A stretch of 64,000 nt of DNA from Azospirillum doebereinerae. GTDB taxonomy: Bacteria; Pseudomonadota; Alphaproteobacteria; Azospirillales; Azospirillaceae. Under the pieces are notes generated by a model. That model did not search any database, had not been told where the DNA came from, and saw only the letters and a list, made by a program, of their open reading frames with translations. Positions 52,581-64,000 of this stretch are shown here, piece by piece (the stretch's first letter is position 1; the number at the start of each line of letters is the position of its first letter). The position numbers and the translations under genes were made by a program. The stretch covers positions 124,001 to 188,000 of the forward strand of contig NZ_RZIJ01000008.1 in NCBI RefSeq assembly GCF_003989665.1, read 5' to 3'.

Positions 52581-54449
52581 GTGAAATTGTCGGAACTCCT
52601 ACCGGTCGCCCACCTGCAAAGGCTTTGCGAGGAATTCACCGCCCTGACCGGCGCCGTGACCGCCGTCCTCGATCTCGAGGGAAACATCCTCGTCGCCACC
52701 GGTTGGCAGGATGTCTGCACACGTTTCCACCGCGTCCATCCGGGCACCGTGTCCCGCTGCCACGAAAGCGACACCGAGTTGGCGGCCAGCCTCGACCGGG
52801 GCCAGCCCTACAAGGTCTACAAATGCCGCAACGGCTTGGTCGACGCCGCCATGCCGATCGTCGTCGGGGGCCAGCATGTCGGCAACTTCTTCACAGGGCA
52901 GTTCTTCTTCGACCAGCCCGACGCCGATGCCTTTCGGGCCCAGGCCCGCCAATTCGGCTTCCCTGAAGAGGACTATCTTGCCGCCCTGAAGCGGGTTCCG
53001 GTTTTTTCAGAAGACCGGGTCCGGCTGATGATGGGCTTTTTCACCCTCGTCACCAACATGATCGCCAGCATGGGCATCGCCAACGAGGAACTGCGCTTGC
53101 AGGGCGAGGAGCTGGCCCACACCAACACCACCCTGGCGGCCGAGGTGGCCGAGCGCAAGCGCGCCGAGGAAGAGCTTCAGCGCGCCCACGACGAGCTGGA
53201 GGAGCGGGTGCTCGAACGCACCCGGTCGTTGCGCGACGCCCTGGCCAAGCTGGAGCGCCATCAAGACGAATTGCGCATCGCCAAGGAGACCGCTGAAAGC
53301 GCCAATCGGGCCAAGTCCGACTTCCTGTCGTCCATGAGTCACGAACTGCGCACGCCCCTGAACGCCATCCTGGGTTTCGCTCAGATCCTGGACAGTGCCT
53401 TTTCAACGCCGCTCGACGACAAGCAACGCTTTCGCGTTCAGCAGATCATGAAAGGCGGCAACCACCTGCTCAGCCTGATCAACGAGGTGCTCGACCTCGC
53501 CCGCATCGAGAGCGGCGTGCAGACGCTGTCGGTCGAACCCATTGAAACCAAGGCGCTGATGACCGAGGTGCTGGAACTGACCCGCGCCTTCCCCACACGC
53601 CGCAACACGGCGGTCCAGGACTGGAAGGTGGCCGACAACCTGGCCGATCGGGTGCGGGCCGACTACATGCGCTTGAAGCAAGCGCTGCTCAATCTGACCT
53701 CCAACGCGTTGAAGTACAATCGCGACGGCGGCACGGTTTACTTGGCCGCGGAGGCGGGTAACGGGGGCTCGGTGCGCTTCGTGGTCAGCGATGACGGCCC
53801 GGGCATCCCGCCTGAGAAACACTCCCAGCTCTTCCAGCCGTTCAACCGCTTGGGCGCCGAAACCACCGAAATCGAGGGCACCGGCGTTGGCCTGACCATC
53901 ACCAAGCGCATGGTTGAAGCCATGGACGGCCGCATCGGTTTCGAGACCGAGGTGGGGCGCGGCACCACCTTCTGGGTGGAGGTGCCCGCCAGCCATGATC
54001 CCTTGGCCGCCCCGCCGGATGCGGTCGAGGACGATACGCGCGATGTGCTGCGGGTCGTTGCGGCCGGCGTCCCCCGCAGGCTGCTCTATGTGGAGGACAA
54101 TCCGGCGAACCTCCAGCTCATGCGCGAGTTGATGGCCGAGTTGCCCAACTTCACCCTGGCCTCGGCACCCACCGCGGAGATCGGCATCGAGATGGCGGTG
54201 ACGACCCAGCCCGACGTCATCGTGCTCGACATCAACCTGCCCGGCATGAACGGCATCGAGGCGCTGGGCCTGCTCAAGGCCGACCCCAGAACCAGCCGCA
54301 TCCCGGTCATCGCCCTGTCTGCCAACGTCACCCCCAGCGTCGTCCGCCGGGGGTTGGAGGCAGGCTTCCTGCACTATCTCGCCAAACCGCTTGACATCAG
54401 CCTGTTCCTGCGCGTCGTCGTAGAGTTGAGCTCCAGCTCGCCGGCCTGA
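52581..54449 (+). CDS. PocR-domain hybrid histidine kinase
   Basis: 622 residues. Residues 1-165 match the PocR sensory domain, including its cysteines (GTVSRCHESDTE, YKCRNGLVDAAMPI; C60, C82). A coiled coil (about 165-250) precedes the kinase: H254 in SMSHELRTPLNAIL, N box NLTSNALKYN, G1 DDGPGIPP, G2 GTGVGLTI. A receiver domain follows at about 500-615 with D550 (IVLDINLPGMNG), E505-D506 and K602. The start is GTG at 52581 with GGAG upstream. PocR senses small molecules such as propanediol in known systems, ligand unknown here. No partner regulator is adjacent. Confidence 0.9.
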   Translation: MKLSELLPVAHLQRLCEEFTALTGAVTAVLDLEGNILVATGWQDVCTRFHRVHPGTVSRCHESDTELAASLDRGQPYKVYKCRNGLVDAAMPIVVGGQHVGNFFTGQFFFDQPDADAFRAQARQFGFPEEDYLAALKRVPVFSEDRVRLMMGFFTLVTNMIASMGIANEELRLQGEELAHTNTTLAAEVAERKRAEEELQRAHDELEERVLERTRSLRDALAKLERHQDELRIAKETAESANRAKSDFLSSMSHELRTPLNAILGFAQILDSAFSTPLDDKQRFRVQQIMKGGNHLLSLINEVLDLARIESGVQTLSVEPIETKALMTEVLELTRAFPTRRNTAVQDWKVADNLADRVRADYMRLKQALLNLTSNALKYNRDGGTVYLAAEAGNGGSVRFVVSDDGPGIPPEKHSQLFQPFNRLGAETTEIEGTGVGLTITKRMVEAMDGRIGFETEVGRGTTFWVEVPASHDPLAAPPDAVEDDTRDVLRVVAAGVPRRLLYVEDNPANLQLMRELMAELPNFTLASAPTAEIGIEMAVTTQPDVIVLDINLPGMNGIEALGLLKADPRTSRIPVIALSANVTPSVVRRGLEAGFLHYLAKPLDISLFLRVVVELSSSSPA

Positions 54450-54685
54450 ACGGGAGTTTCTTCAGTTGAGTGGCCCCCACCCGGCTTGCTCGGGAGGTGT
54501 TGACCGATGCCAGAAACCCACCCCCTCATCTGCCGGAGCTTCGGCAGTCCATAGGCGAGTTGATTTGCTCTCGACGCATTTTGGTTTTGGACGAGTGTCC
54601 GGTTCGGGTCAGATGTGGACATAGAGAGGCGTTCCACGAAGTCGCGCATTCACTCAATTTGAGGTGAGCATCGCATTCCCCAAAC

Positions 54686-54730
54686 ACCAAAAAAATCGGG
54701 CGCCACCTTCGCTTGGGAAGGGGCGCCCGA
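54686..54730 (-). terminator. minus-strand terminator-like hairpin with T-run
   Basis: Stem TCGGGCGCC / GGCGCCCGA, nine bases, with the A-run at 54686-54695 giving a T-run on the minus strand. It would end a minus-strand transcript that starts somewhere between 54731 and the HD-GYP gene, or read-through from that gene. Confidence 0.6.
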
Positions 54731-55144
54731 GTGGACCGAGCCGCGCGCTAGGGGGAGAGCACCGGGTGGGACCATGAAACCCGGAGGCGGCGGCTCCAGC
54801 GTCTGACCAGCCGACGGTCGGGAAGCGCCTGTGACCATCGACACCCACAGCAGTAACGGCGAGCTTGTGTGATGTCAAACATATTATGCTTGTAAGGCGG
54901 ATGATCTTTGAATTCGTTGCGGAGCTGTTCTCGTGCCAACGGCTGTGAACGACGCGTTCTCCACACCTCCTCCCCATGAAGGCGGGAGCTAGTGTTTCCA
55001 AGGAGAATCAAAGAAAAAAATCTGGATTCCCGTCTTCGTGGGGTGACGGTTCTTGGGCGCGCGGCCTAAAGATCCCGATGTTGGGGCGGGAGCATGGGCA
55101 GGGCGGAATGGTCATTTCCTCCGCCTGATCGCAAGGATCTGTGA

Positions 55145-55164
55145 TTTTGTCTGACATGACAAAA
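55145..55164. repeat. inverted repeat TTTTGTC/GACAAAA
   Basis: Seven-base perfect arms with a six-base spacer (TGACAT). It lies about 80 bases past the HD-GYP stop codon on its minus strand. It could be an operator of an unseen minus-strand or plus-strand transcript, or part of a weak terminator. Confidence 0.35.
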
Positions 55165-55246
55165 GAAGAACCACCCTATGGGAAGATCCCGATGCCAGCC
55201 CAAGATCGGGCTTGGCTTCGGGACCTCCATCGGGCAACGGGGCGAC

Positions 55247-56349
55247 TCAGTCCTCGTCCTTGTACCGCACGGAGATGTCCTGGAATTCGGCTTCCAGCGC
55301 GTCGAAGGCGTCCACCACCGCCGGGTCGAAATGGTTGCCACGCCCTTCCCGGATGATCGATGCCGCCTTGGCGTGCGGGAAGGCCGGCTTGTAGATGCGC
55401 TTGGAGATCAGCGCGTCGTACACGTCGGCCAGTGCCATCAGCCGGGCCGACAGCGGAATCGCCTCCCCCGACAGCCCGCGCGGGTAGCCGCTGCCGTCCC
55501 ATTTCTCGTGGTGGCCGTGGGCGATCTCGCGAGCGATGCGCAGGAAGGCGATCTCCTCGTGGTCGCCCTCGTCGGCAACGAAGATCGCGTCATGGCCCAG
55601 TTGCGCGTGGGTCTTCATGATCGCGAATTCGTCGTCGTCCAACTTGCCGGGCTTCAGCAGGATGGCGTCGGGGATGCCGACCTTGCCGATGTCATGCAGC
55701 GGCGCCGACTTGTACAGAAGGTCGATCGTCTCCTCGTCCAACTGCGACGCGAATCGGGGATCCCGGCGCAGGTGCAGGGCCAGCGCGCGGACGTAATGCT
55801 GGGTCCGGCGGATATGATTGCCGGTCTCGTTGTCGCGGGTTTCGGCCAGCGAGGCCAGCGCCCGGATGGTCACGTCCTGCACCCGCTGCAGGTCGCGGGT
55901 CCGCTCGGCGATGCGGCGTTCGAGGGTGCGGTTCTCGTCCGACAGCGCGTGGCGGGCGTCGCGCAGCGCGATGTGGGTGCGCAGGCGGGCCAGGACCACC
56001 GGCGGCGAGATCGGCTTAGTGATGTAGTCGACCGCCCCGGCGGCGAAGCCGCGCGCCTCGTCGTGGGGCTGGCCCATGGCGGTGATGAAGATGACGGGGA
56101 TGTCGGCGGTGCGCGGGTCGTCCTTGATCCGGCGGCAGACCTCCATCCCGTCCATGCCCGGCATCATCACGTCGAGCAGCACCAGATCCGGCGGCGGGTC
56201 GGCGGCCAGCCGGGCGAGCGCCTGCGGCCCGTCCTTGGCGACGCTCAGCCCGTAGCTGTCGCGCAGCAGGTCGGCCAGCAGCTTCAGGTTGATCGGCTCG
56301 TCATCGACGACCAGGACGCGCGGCTTGTCTCCGGGGGCGCGGGTGCCGG

Positions 56350-56353
<4 letters not shown>
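55247..56353 (-). CDS. response regulator with HD-GYP phosphodiesterase domain (RpfG-like)
   Basis: 368 residues: receiver domain at about 10-125 ([15 protein letters not shown]61 in [14 protein letters not shown] near KPISPPV), a coiled linker, then HD-GYP domain with H-D in [18 protein letters not shown] and the GYP part [11 protein letters not shown]. It would cleave cyclic di-GMP under phosphorylation control. Its ATG overlaps the stop of the hybrid kinase as ATGA, so the two are one operon, and the kinase is the likely partner. Confidence 0.94.
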
Positions 56354-60024
<3,671 letters not shown>

Positions 60025-60467
60025 GCGGTCAACGCCCAGCGGTTTCGGACACGCGCGTGATGGTGCCTGTCGAGGCCGAGGCATGGCCGGCGGCGCCTGG
60101 GCGAACAACCTTCGGATGAAGGATGGGCATGAAATTCCCTAAAAACAGATTTTCATTGCGGCATGCTAGCATATCCCGCCCATTTGGCAGCCCGTTTATT
60201 ACATTCGACAATAGCCATAGGTCATAATGGAGGGTTTTCATCCAGCGGAACAAAGCATCGCCAGCATCATGCAAAATATCGGTTGGGCAGCGAAATTAGG
60301 GGTGTTCCCGTAAGGAAGTGTCAACCACACTGGCGTATGATTGGCATGACCATCAATGGGTGGGGCGGCTGATAGCGGGCGCCGCCCTGTGGCCGGGGAA
60401 ACGCCAAAAACGACACAACGGACGGCAAGTCCGGATCTTGGATCGACGCCGGGAGGAACAGAGCACG
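60025..60467. other. intergenic region with divergent promoters
   Basis: 443 bases between the hybrid kinase and a chemoreceptor, divergent genes. AT-richer around 60120-60310. It contains the palindrome ATGCTAGCAT (60164-60173) and no gene with a family match. Promoters must be here; I could not place them reliably. Confidence 0.5.
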
Positions 60468-63071
60468 ATGACCATCGACATCCAGTCCACGCCCGTCCAG
60501 GGCCACCGCTTCGGTGTGCGCGCCAAGCTCCTGATGGCGTTCGCCGGCATGGCCGGCATGACGGTCGCGGCCAGCGGGGTCGGCCTGACCTCGTTCTCGG
60601 CGGTGGAAGCGCCGTTGACCCGGATCGTCGGTACCAGCCTGCCGGAGATGGAACTCGCCAAGCGCTTGTCGGGCGAGAGCGGCGGCATCGCCGCCGCCGC
60701 CCCGACGCTGGACGCGGCCGAGAACCAGGGCGCGCGCGAGCGGCTGTTCGGCCAGATCATGGGGCGCGGCAAGGCTCTGGTCGGCCTGGTCGACGAGTTG
60801 GAGGCCCGCCGCCCGTCCGATCCCGTCCTGCCCGACTTGCGCGCCAAGACAACGGCGCTGATCGCCACGCTGGAGGCGGAGAATGCCGCCGTCGACCGCC
60901 GCTTGGGCCTGCGCGCGAAGCGGGAGGAGACGCTGGGCGAGTTGTCCAGGAGCTACGAGGCCTTCGCCGCCGCCCTGGCGCCGCTGACCGAGAGGGCGGG
61001 CGCCACGCTGCGCACCAAGGGCGAGGAACTGGACGCCAACACCGAGCGTGACATGAACGGGCTGAGCGACGCCGTGCGCTCGCTCATCAGCCTGTTCGAA
61101 CTGCGCGGCGACATTTCCGTCGCGTCGGAGGCGATGAGCCGGGCCGGCGGCGCCGTCACCGCCTTCTCGGTCACCCAGCACCAGCAATCCTATCTGGAGG
61201 CCGCCGCCCGTCTGGTCACCGCCACCGCCCAGGTCGGCGACCGGCTGAACGCGGAGACCACCGAAGCGCTCGACGCGTTCTTCGGGCTGGGCGACGGGGC
61301 GGATGGGATCTTCGACCTGCGCCGCAAGCTGCTCGAAACCCCGGAGGCCGGGCGCGACGCGCTGACCGCCCGCATCCTCGACCGTCTGGCCGAGGCGCAA
61401 AAGCAACAGTTGGCGCTGCTCGACCGGATGGAATCGCCGCTGCTGCGGCTCAAGGCCGAGATCAAGCTGTCCAGCGTCAACATCCGCGCCCAGACGCGCG
61501 ATTCCACGCAGGATCTGCTGGGCGAGGGGCTGGTCCGCTTCCGCACCTATCTGGAACTGTCCACCCATGGCAACGCCGTCAACGGCATCCTGAGCGAGGC
61601 GGCGCAGGCCGCGGACGCCCAGCGGCTGAAGACGCTGGAGGTGCGTTACGCCGCCGCCGCCAAGGAGTTGGATGACCGGATCTCCCAGTTGAAGAAGGCC
61701 GGCGACGACGGCCTGCCCAAGCTGGCCAAGGCCGCCGAGGTGCTGGCCGGTTTCGGCAAGGGTGAGCGCGGCGTGTTCGACCTGCGCCGGGCGGAACTGA
61801 CGGCGATCGAGGGCAGCAACGGCGTTCTGGCCGAGAACCGCGCGCTGGCCCAGCGCTTCACCGAAACGGTGGACCGCCAGATTTCGGCGATGAAGGGGGA
61901 GGCCGACGGCGCCGCCGCCGGGGCCACCGCCGCCATCGGCAACGGCCGCATGATGATGATCCTGTTCGCCGCCGCCAGCCTGATCGTCGCCGCCGCGCTG
62001 GCATGGTTCGTGGTCGGCCGCAGCATCGTCGCCCGCATCAGCCAGTTGTCGGACGCCATGCGGGCCATCGCCGGGGGCAACCTCGACGCCCGCATCCCGC
62101 AGGCCGGTTCCGACGAGATCGGCGACATGGCCCAGGCGTTGATCGTCTTCCGGGACACGGCCAACCGCGCCAACGAGGCCAACGCGCGGGCCGAGGCCGA
62201 GCGGGGACGGGCAGCCCAGGAACGCCGCCGCGCCATGGTCGAGATGGCCGAGAGCTTCGAGACCAGCGTCCGCTCGGTGCTGGAGCGCGTTTCCCGCGCG
62301 GCCGGCGAGATGCAGGACATGGCGCAGCGCATGACCCGCAACGCCGAGACCACGACGGGAGAGGCGGCGACCGCCGCCAGCACCTCGCAGCAGGCCGAGG
62401 GCAGTGTCAAGGCGGTGGCCGCCGCGACGGAGGAGCTGTCGGCCTCGATCCAGGAGATCGGCAGCCAAGTGACCGCCTCCAGCCGGATCGCCCGCAAGGC
62501 GGCCGAGGACGCCGAGCGCACCGACCGCACGGTGGAGGGGCTGTCGACCACCGCCAACAAGATCGGCGAGGTCGTGCAGTTGATCAACGACATCGCCAGC
62601 CAGACCAATCTGCTGGCGTTGAACGCGACCATCGAGGCGGCGCGGGCCGGCGAGATGGGCAAGGGTTTCGCGGTGGTGGCGAGCGAGGTGAAGAACCTCG
62701 CCAACCAGACCGGCAAGGCGACGGAGGAGATCTCGGGCCAGATCACGGCGATGCAGGCGGTGACGCGCGAGGCGGTGGAGGCGATCCGTTCCATCGCCGG
62801 CACCATCCGCGACATCAACGAGATCGCCGCGACCATCGCGGCGGCGGTGGAGCAGCAGAGCGCCGCGACCCGCGAGATCGCCCGCAACGTGGGCGAGGCC
62901 GCCGACGGCACCCAGCACGTCCGCCACAGCATCGATTCCGTCGCGCACGCCGCGGCCGAATCGGGGCAGTCGGCGAACCGGGTGCTGACGGCCTCCTCGA
63001 CGGTGGCGGACGAGGTGCGCTCGCTCGGCTCGCAGGTGGACACGCTGGTCAACCGGATGCGCGCGGGCTGA
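60468..63071 (+). CDS. methyl-accepting chemotaxis protein with a duplicated sensory module
   Basis: 867 residues: membrane segment at about 18-42, a very long helical periplasmic domain (about 43-495), second membrane segment at about 496-518, HAMP and a signalling domain with [38 protein letters not shown]. The periplasmic part is about 450 residues, larger than usual (four-helix or HBM about 150-250). A motif G-x-G-x-x-x-G-I/V-F-D-L-R-R occurs twice ([19 protein letters not shown] near 272-290; [17 protein letters not shown] near 428-443), 157 residues apart, so two sensory modules in tandem are likely. The ATG at 60468 follows GGGAGGAA. Confidence 0.92.
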   Translation: MTIDIQSTPVQGHRFGVRAKLLMAFAGMAGMTVAASGVGLTSFSAVEAPLTRIVGTSLPEMELAKRLSGESGGIAAAAPTLDAAENQGARERLFGQIMGRGKALVGLVDELEARRPSDPVLPDLRAKTTALIATLEAENAAVDRRLGLRAKREETLGELSRSYEAFAAALAPLTERAGATLRTKGEELDANTERDMNGLSDAVRSLISLFELRGDISVASEAMSRAGGAVTAFSVTQHQQSYLEAAARLVTATAQVGDRLNAETTEALDAFFGLGDGADGIFDLRRKLLETPEAGRDALTARILDRLAEAQKQQLALLDRMESPLLRLKAEIKLSSVNIRAQTRDSTQDLLGEGLVRFRTYLELSTHGNAVNGILSEAAQAADAQRLKTLEVRYAAAAKELDDRISQLKKAGDDGLPKLAKAAEVLAGFGKGERGVFDLRRAELTAIEGSNGVLAENRALAQRFTETVDRQISAMKGEADGAAAGATAAIGNGRMMMILFAAASLIVAAALAWFVVGRSIVARISQLSDAMRAIAGGNLDARIPQAGSDEIGDMAQALIVFRDTANRANEANARAEAERGRAAQERRRAMVEMAESFETSVRSVLERVSRAAGEMQDMAQRMTRNAETTTGEAATAASTSQQAEGSVKAVAAATEELSASIQEIGSQVTASSRIARKAAEDAERTDRTVEGLSTTANKIGEVVQLINDIASQTNLLALNATIEAARAGEMGKGFAVVASEVKNLANQTGKATEEISGQITAMQAVTREAVEAIRSIAGTIRDINEIAATIAAAVEQQSAATREIARNVGEAADGTQHVRHSIDSVAHAAAESGQSANRVLTASSTVADEVRSLGSQVDTLVNRMRAG

Positions 63072-63117
63072 GCCCTGCAAGCCTGTTCATCGCGCGTTTC
63101 CAACCCTCCGTTCCGCG

Positions 63118-63140
63118 ACGCCCGGCCTTCAGCCGGGCGT
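63118..63140 (+). terminator. terminator after the chemoreceptor gene
   Basis: Nine-base perfect stem ACGCCCGGC / GCCGGGCGT around CTTCA, followed by TT, 47 bases past the stop codon. Confidence 0.75.
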
Positions 63141-63293
63141 TTGGGTTGCGGAAACGTGATGGACGCTTCACCTTTGCGCCTATGACCACCGTGGCATTGA
63201 CCCTGCCGGGCCTGCTAAAGACACTGCGTTTTGCCCACGACCAAAAATATCCGGTCGGCCAAGGATTCTTGTCGCAAGGACGACCCCTTCAGC

Positions 63294-64000
63294 ATGCGTG
63301 ATCAGGACGACACCCAGACCCTCGGTTCCCTGCGACAGACCGAGGACGCGTTGAGCGGCGGCGGCCGGATGGGGGCGATGATCCGCGCCTTCGATTGGAC
63401 CACGACGCCGCTCGGCGCGCCGGAGGAGTGGCCGCAGAGCCTGAAGATCGTCATGCGGATCATGCTGCCCTCGCGCTACGCGATGTGGATGGCCTGGGGG
63501 CCGGAGCTGACCTTCCTGTGCAACGAGGTCTACCGGCCGACGCTGGGCATCAAGCAGGACCGCGCGCTGGGCCAGCCGGCCCCGGTGGTCTGGGCGGAGA
63601 TCTGGGACGTCATCGGCCCGCGCATCCACCGGGTGCTGGAGACCGGCGAGGCGACCTGGGACGAGGCGCTGCTGCTCTTCCTGGAGCGCAGCGGCTTCCC
63701 GGAAGAGACGTACCACACCTTCTCCTACGGCCCGGTGCGGGGCGACGACGGCGCGGTCGCCGGCATGCTGTGCATCGTGACCGAAGAGACCGAGCGGGTG
63801 ATCGGCGACCGCCGCATGCTGGCGCTGCGCGAGCTGGCCGCCGGCCTCGCCGGGATCACCGAGCTGGACGAGGTGTTCGCGACCTTCAGCCGGTTGGCCG
63901 GGGTCACCGACCGCGACCTGCCCTTTTCCCTGATCTACCTGTTCGACGAGACGGGCGAGCAGGCTCGGCTGGTCGGCTGCACCGGCTTCGCCGATGGACA
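63294..64000 (+). CDS. PAS/GAF sensor protein, partial (runs off the right edge)
   Basis: The first 235 residues are in the window. Residues about 30-165 resemble the PAS-like N-terminus of hybrid histidine kinases (TPLGAPEEWPQSLKIVMRIM; MWMAWGPELTFLCNEVYRPT; FSYGPVRGDDGAVAGMLCIVTEETE), and residues after about 175 look like the beginning of a GAF domain (ELDEVFATFSRLAG; LPFSLIYLFDETGEQARLVGCTGFAD). Such N-termini are usually followed by kinase and receiver domains. The start ATG at 63294 has AAGGA at 13 bases upstream, so a start further inside cannot be excluded. The gene is not closed. Confidence 0.8.
   Translation, partial: MRDQDDTQTLGSLRQTEDALSGGGRMGAMIRAFDWTTTPLGAPEEWPQSLKIVMRIMLPSRYAMWMAWGPELTFLCNEVYRPTLGIKQDRALGQPAPVVWAEIWDVIGPRIHRVLETGEATWDEALLLFLERSGFPEETYHTFSYGPVRGDDGAVAGMLCIVTEETERVIGDRRMLALRELAAGLAGITELDEVFATFSRLAGVTDRDLPFSLIYLFDETGEQARLVGCTGFADG

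Larger units (their letters stand above)
54450..55246. other. gene-poor region of about 800 bases
   Basis: Between the PocR kinase and the HD-GYP gene. It is richer in A and T than the genes and has no ORF with a family match or ribosome site. Two structures stand out: a TCGGGCGCC/GGCGCCCGA hairpin (54696-54730) preceded by eight A (a terminator for minus-strand transcripts), and TTTTGTC-TGACAT-GACAAAA (55145-55164). A 12-base repeat, AAGATCCCGATG, occurs near 55067 and 55182. It may hold a small RNA on the minus strand or decayed DNA. Confidence 0.5.

Noticed and set aside
54374..55011. Several short open frames in the gene-poor gap as possible transposase remnants
   Set aside because: None shows a DDE or HTH motif, terminal inverted repeats or target duplication. 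They are left as noncoding.

Overview
The window is GC-rich DNA from a motile, chemotactic, metabolically broad alphaproteobacterium, most likely Azospirillum or a close relative in the Rhodospirillales. This rests on gene content: a pectin/uronate pathway coupled to an oxidative 5-dehydro-4-deoxyglucarate branch, many chemoreceptors and hybrid histidine kinases, and ATGA-coupled operons. It is a judgement from family recognition, not a database search. No rRNA, tRNA, CRISPR array, prophage or insertion sequence was recognised. About fifty genes are supported.

Left part (1-25 kb). A small lipoprotein gene is followed by an ethanolamine module (eutB, eutC, permease eat, AraC-type regulator). 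Next come a lone ribbon-helix-helix gene and an AT-rich intergenic stretch carrying a cluster of DnaA-box-like sequences (5.68-5.88 kb). On the minus strand are an ECF sigma factor / anti-sigma / periplasmic sensor trio and an mdtABC-type RND efflux operon, then a serine hydrolase, a DUF1345 membrane protein and an unusual fusion of a DedA/VTT membrane domain with an ATP-grasp domain. Glutaryl-CoA dehydrogenase, an EamA exporter, a FlaF-like/DUF2934 fusion, a PagL-like barrel apparently without its catalytic pair, a universal stress protein, a small conserved protein and a hemerythrin follow.

Iron part (25.3-30.8 kb). exbB, exbD and tonB form an operon behind a Fur-like palindrome and end in a strong terminator. 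A Fiu/PiuA-type TonB-dependent receptor and piuC follow.

Uronate part (30.9-52.3 kb). Genes for both known fates of pectin-derived uronates lie together. The isomerase route is kdgF, kduI, kduD, kdgK and eda, giving pyruvate and glyceraldehyde 3-phosphate. The oxidative route is kdgD plus an alpha-ketoglutaric semialdehyde dehydrogenase, giving 2-oxoglutarate. A TRAP transporter of the uronate type, a polar-amino-acid-type ABC transporter, an SDR plus FAH-family hydrolase pair resembling the end of the non-phosphorylated L-fuconate/L-rhamnonate pathway, a 2-hydroxyacid dehydrogenase, one chemoreceptor and four regulators (one RpiR, three GntR) are interleaved. Several operator-like palindromes lie in the intergenic gaps.

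Signalling part (52.5-64 kb). A PocR-domain hybrid kinase, an 800-base gene-poor gap, an HD-GYP response regulator translationally coupled to a large hybrid kinase, a chemoreceptor with a duplicated sensory module, and the start of another sensor protein running off the right edge.

Palindromic GC-rich intergenic elements of two sequence types recur through the window; two of one type flank the ABC-transporter operon.
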